Both the position numbers and the translations under genes were made by a program. The notes below the pieces were generated by a model, which was not told where the DNA came from, searched no databases, and saw only the letters and a list, made by a program, of their open reading frames with translations. 64,000 nt of DNA from Desulfovibrio aminophilus DSM 12254. GTDB taxonomy: Bacteria; Desulfobacterota; Desulfovibrionia; Desulfovibrionales; Desulfovibrionaceae. The stretch covers positions 156,167 to 220,166 of the forward strand of contig NZ_AUMA01000011.1 in assembly GCF_000422565.1 (NCBI RefSeq), written 5' to 3'. Shown piece by piece: positions 61,233 to 64,000 of this stretch (position 1 is the first letter of the stretch; every line of letters starts with the position of its first letter).

Positions 61233-63160
61233 AAGCCGTGAAAGGCGACGAGATCGCCAACAAGTATCTCGGCGAGACCAGCCTGTTGCCCCTGATCCGC
61301 AAGCCCTCGGACGTTGCCGGGTTGAGCCGCGAGGAATTGCAGACCCTGGCGGCCGAGATCCGGCGCGTGATCATCGAACAGGTCTCGGCCGGGGGCGGGC
61401 ATCTGGCCCCCTCCCTGGGCGTGGTCGAGCTGACCCTGGCCCTCTGCAGGGCCTACGACCTGGAGCAGGACCGGCTCGTCTGGGACGTGGGCCATCAGGC
61501 CTACGCCCACAAGCTGCTCACCGGCCGCCTGGACCGCTTCCACACGCTCCGGCGGTTCGGCGGCCTGTCCGGTTTCCCACGCATGAGCGAGAGCCCCTAC
61601 GACCATTTCGGCGTCGGCCATTCGAGCACGTCCATCTCGGCGGCCCTGGGCATGGCCCTGGCCCGCGACCTTGCCGGAGGGAAGAACGAGGTCATCGCGG
61701 TCATCGGCGACGGTTCGCTCACCGGCGGTCTGGCCTTCGAGGCCCTGAATCAGGCCGGGGACATGGAGCGGAAGATCGTGGTCGTGCTCAACGACAACGA
61801 GATGAGCATCTCGCGCAACGTGGGCGCGCTCTCGCGCTTCCTTTCGCGCAAGCTCTCCGCGCCCTTCGTGACCCGCTTCAAGCGCGAGGTGGAGGCCTTC
61901 CTCAAGCAGATCCCAAAGATCGGCCAGGACTTGGCCCTCTTCGCCCGGCGCAGCGAGGACGCCTTCAAGAGCTTCATGACTCCGGGCATGCTCTTCGAGG
62001 CCCTGCGTTTCACCTACGTGGGGCCCATCGACGGCCACAACGTTGAGCTGCTCACGGACGTGCTGAACCAGACCAAGCGCATGGACCGGCCCGTGCTCGT
62101 GCATGTGCTCACGCGCAAGGGCAAGGGCTACGAGCCCGCCGAGACGAATCCGGCCTATTTTCACGGCGTGGGCGGCTTCGAGCCCGAGACGGGCATGGCC
62201 ATCAAGCACGGGGCCCAGTTCAGCACCTACACCGAGGTCTTCGGCTCCACGCTCTGCGCCCTGGCCGCCAAGGACAAGAAGATCGTGGCCATCACCGCGG
62301 CCATGCCCGAGGGCACGGGCACGGAATGTTTCCGGGAGCGTTTTCCCGAGCGCTTCGTGGACGTGGGCATCTGCGAACAGCACGCCGTGACCTTCGCCGC
62401 CGGACTGGCGACCCAGGGCTTCAAGCCCGCCGTGGCCATCTATTCCACCTTCCTGCAGCGGGCCTACGACCAGGTGGCCCACGACGTCTGCCTCCAGAAC
62501 CTGAACGTGAAGTTCTTCCTGGACCGCGCCGGGCTGGTGGGCGAGGACGGGGCCACGCACCACGGGGCCTTCGACATCGCCTTCCTGCGGCATCTGCCGA
62601 ACATGACCATCATGGCCCCCAAGGACGAGGACGAGCTGGCCCGCATGATGGCCACGGCCTTCGCCATCGAGGGGCCCGTGGCCGTGCGTTATCCGCGCGG
62701 CATGGGCCAGGGCGTGCCCGTGGACCCGGCCCTGGCGCCGCTGCCCGTGGGACAGGCCGAGATGCTCCGCGAGGGCCTGGACGCGGCGGTCATCGCCTTG
62801 GGCTCACGGGTGGGCCCGTGCCTGGAGGCGGCCGAGGAACTGGAGGCCGCCGGAATCGGCTCGGCGACGGTCTGCAACGCCCGCTTCGTCAAGCCCCTGG
62901 ACGCCGAGCGGATATTGAGCCTGGCCCGTCGGCACCGCAAGCTGCTCATCGTGGAGGAGGGAGTGCTGGCCGGCGGCTTCGGCTCGGCCGTGCTGGAGCT
63001 CCTGGCCGACAACGACCTCCTGGGGGGGCGCATCGTGCGTCGCCTGGGCCTGCCGGACCAGTTCGTGGAGCACGGCTCGCAGAAGCAGCTGCGCGAGCTC
63101 ACGGGCATCGACAAGAAGGGCGTCAAGCAGGCCCTGAGCGAGCTTATTAAGGAAGAATAA
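61229..63160 (+). CDS. dxs: 1-deoxy-D-xylulose-5-phosphate synthase
   Basis: DXS joins pyruvate and glyceraldehyde-3-phosphate, the first MEP step. The 643-residue protein has the thiamine-diphosphate parts: GDGSLTGGLAFEALN and LNDNEMSISRNVGALS, then the pyrimidine-domain glutamate in VDVGICEQHAVTFAAGL, and the C-terminal transketolase domain. The N-terminus begins in an ATGA overlap with ispA. Its TAA overlaps the ATG of the AT-rich Doc-like gene. Its cofactor is supplied by the thiamine operon in this window. Confidence 0.97.
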   Translation: MKAVKGDEIANKYLGETSLLPLIRKPSDVAGLSREELQTLAAEIRRVIIEQVSAGGGHLAPSLGVVELTLALCRAYDLEQDRLVWDVGHQAYAHKLLTGRLDRFHTLRRFGGLSGFPRMSESPYDHFGVGHSSTSISAALGMALARDLAGGKNEVIAVIGDGSLTGGLAFEALNQAGDMERKIVVVLNDNEMSISRNVGALSRFLSRKLSAPFVTRFKREVEAFLKQIPKIGQDLALFARRSEDAFKSFMTPGMLFEALRFTYVGPIDGHNVELLTDVLNQTKRMDRPVLVHVLTRKGKGYEPAETNPAYFHGVGGFEPETGMAIKHGAQFSTYTEVFGSTLCALAAKDKKIVAITAAMPEGTGTECFRERFPERFVDVGICEQHAVTFAAGLATQGFKPAVAIYSTFLQRAYDQVAHDVCLQNLNVKFFLDRAGLVGEDGATHHGAFDIAFLRHLPNMTIMAPKDEDELARMMATAFAIEGPVAVRYPRGMGQGVPVDPALAPLPVGQAEMLREGLDAAVIALGSRVGPCLEAAEELEAAGIGSATVCNARFVKPLDAERILSLARRHRKLLIVEEGVLAGGFGSAVLELLADNDLLGGRIVRRLGLPDQFVEHGSQKQLRELTGIDKKGVKQALSELIKEE

Positions 63161-63789
63161 TGGCCATCACACGATTGACTGTAGATGATGTAATGTTGAT
63201 TCGACAGTTGATGTCGAGAATGGAATTGGCTGCGCGCGATGCATTCGGCCAAACTGAGCCGCTTAATAAAAATGCCTTAGAATCAGCAGTATTCCGGCAG
63301 CATACTGCTATTGGAGGCGTATTTAAATATAATAAAATAGAAGAGATTGGGGCTAATTTATTTTATGGTATTGCGATGAACCATGCTTTTGAGAACGGAA
63401 ATAAAAGAACAGCGCTTGTTTCATTATTGATTTTTTTAGATAAAAATAGACATATATTGGTTAGTTCTACAGAAGACGAGCTTTATGAATTTGCACGTAA
63501 AGTTGCAAACCATGAGTTGCCATCAAGAGATAAGACTGTTGATTCAGAAGTTGAATATATCTCTAAATGGATAAAAGAAAGAATTCGTGGAATAGTTTTA
63601 GGAGATACAAATTTAGAATTTGGACAATTAAAAGATATATTAAAAGAATTTGACTGTGAATTTGAAAAGCCAAGAGACAATTTTATTAAACCTAAATCGA
63701 GCGGAGGGGGCCCATTGAAGCCTTCCTCGGCAGAAACCGGGAGAAGATTGACTCCAAAAATGGTGCGATGGGGACAGCTTGATCGCTGA
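63160..63789 (+). CDS. Doc/Fic-type toxin-like protein
   Basis: The 209-residue protein has the Fic/Doc signature HAFENGNKR at His75-Arg83 followed by TAL, closest to Doc (death-on-curing) toxins, which phosphorylate EF-Tu. Residues 1-135 form the helical domain. The last 70 residues are unlike Doc; DNA composition changes to GC-rich at about 63705, so the C-terminus may be a join. The gene is AT-rich and starts on the dxs stop codon. No antitoxin gene is visible in the window. Confidence 0.8.
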   Translation: MAITRLTVDDVMLIRQLMSRMELAARDAFGQTEPLNKNALESAVFRQHTAIGGVFKYNKIEEIGANLFYGIAMNHAFENGNKRTALVSLLIFLDKNRHILVSSTEDELYEFARKVANHELPSRDKTVDSEVEYISKWIKERIRGIVLGDTNLEFGQLKDILKEFDCEFEKPRDNFIKPKSSGGGPLKPSSAETGRRLTPKMVRWGQLDR

Positions 63790-64000
63790 AGCGTGATAAT
63801 GCTGCTCGTTTCGGTTGTGAAACCGGATTTTTCAGGAAGTTGGACGCACCTCTCCCGTTGCTGGACATGGAGCGGGGCGTTCTGATCAGGTCCAGACGAA
63901 TTTTGGAACGCTCAGGCAGCGCTCCCACAGTTCTTTGAAACGCAATGAGTCCATGGCTATTGCCGTGACCTTGAGTACGGTTTTGCCAGCATGGGACACC
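63790..64000. other. Unassigned window end
   Basis: The composition is again GC-rich. Neither strand gives a protein I recognise. A minus-strand frame is listed separately. Part of this stretch could be the edge of a mobile element, but no end or motif shows it. Confidence 0.4.
63886..63999 (-). CDS. Possible 3' end of a gene running off the window
   Basis: From base 63999 the minus strand reads 37 codons (including KVTAIAMDSLRFKELWERCL) before TGA at 63888-63886. It could be the end of a protein, but the fragment is too short to recognise and chance is possible. Confidence 0.25.
   Translation of the reverse strand: MSHAGKTVLKVTAIAMDSLRFKELWERCLSVPKFVWT

Noticed and set aside
1..64000. CRISPR arrays, complete insertion sequences, prophage structural genes
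   Set aside because: No regularly spaced repeats, intact transposase or phage head, tail or integrase genes were found; the only IS DNA is the fragment at about 11807-12018.

Overview
The window is about 64 kb of a GC-rich chromosome. Gene order, gene families and several local signs point to a Desulfovibrio-like sulfate-reducing deltaproteobacterium (Desulfovibrionales). The signs are a sulfide-dependent Thi4 thiazole synthase, Csd4/Csd6-type cell-curvature enzymes of a vibrioid cell, a LIV-type amino-acid importer, and a legionaminic-acid type glycan locus. The family-level placement is an inference from content, not a database match.

Layout. 1-5.7 kb: purB and pyrE, then a three-gene envelope set (Csd6-like L,D-peptidase, membrane coiled-coil protein, Csd4-like Gln-ligand carboxypeptidase). 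5.8-9.5 kb: a TPP riboswitch driving cytX-thiM-thiE-thi4. 9.5-11.5 kb: small genes, including a headless esterase remnant and an RRM RNA-binding protein with a structured leader. 11.5-24.3 kb, nearly all minus strand: a surface-glycan locus with a decayed UPF0104 flippase-like gene carrying an IS fragment, a PMT-type glycosyltransferase, two sugar methyltransferases, an epimerase, a GT2 enzyme, a sulfotransferase, CDP-deoxysugar genes rfbF/rfbG plus an RfbC-like epimerase, an MsbA-like ABC exporter and a cysC pseudogene. 24.5-30.7 kb, plus strand: a sugar-decoration operon whose core is an amino-acid adenylating enzyme next to a carrier-protein/AAC(3)-acyltransferase fusion. 30.7-41.6 kb: the GDP-legionaminic acid pathway (legB, ptmE, ptmF-like, legF, ptmA-like; legC, legI, legG) interrupted by two minus-strand genes (GT9 heptosyltransferase and a GT2-methyltransferase fusion). 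No LegH acetyltransferase is visible, so the carrier-acyltransferase pair is a candidate substitute.

41.7-50.5 kb: livGFHMK, a creatininase-family amidohydrolase, a cytoplasmic asparaginase, a GntR/FCD regulator and a periplasmic asparaginase, which together look like an amide or asparagine scavenging unit. 50.5-51.4 kb: tRNA-Arg(ACG) with a strong terminator, and a PAPS-reductase-family protein that lacks the catalytic tail. 51.5-63.2 kb: the housekeeping string ispG-proS-xseA-M23-xseB-ispA-dxs (isoprenoid precursors, tRNA charging, exonuclease VII). This string is broken by AT-rich accessory DNA. A sulfotransferase is bracketed by proS and a second, diverged copy of the proS 3' end. An XRE-ImmA/PIN two-gene module is spliced directly onto the xseA start codon. 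A Doc-like gene overlaps the dxs stop codon. The last 200 bases are unassigned.
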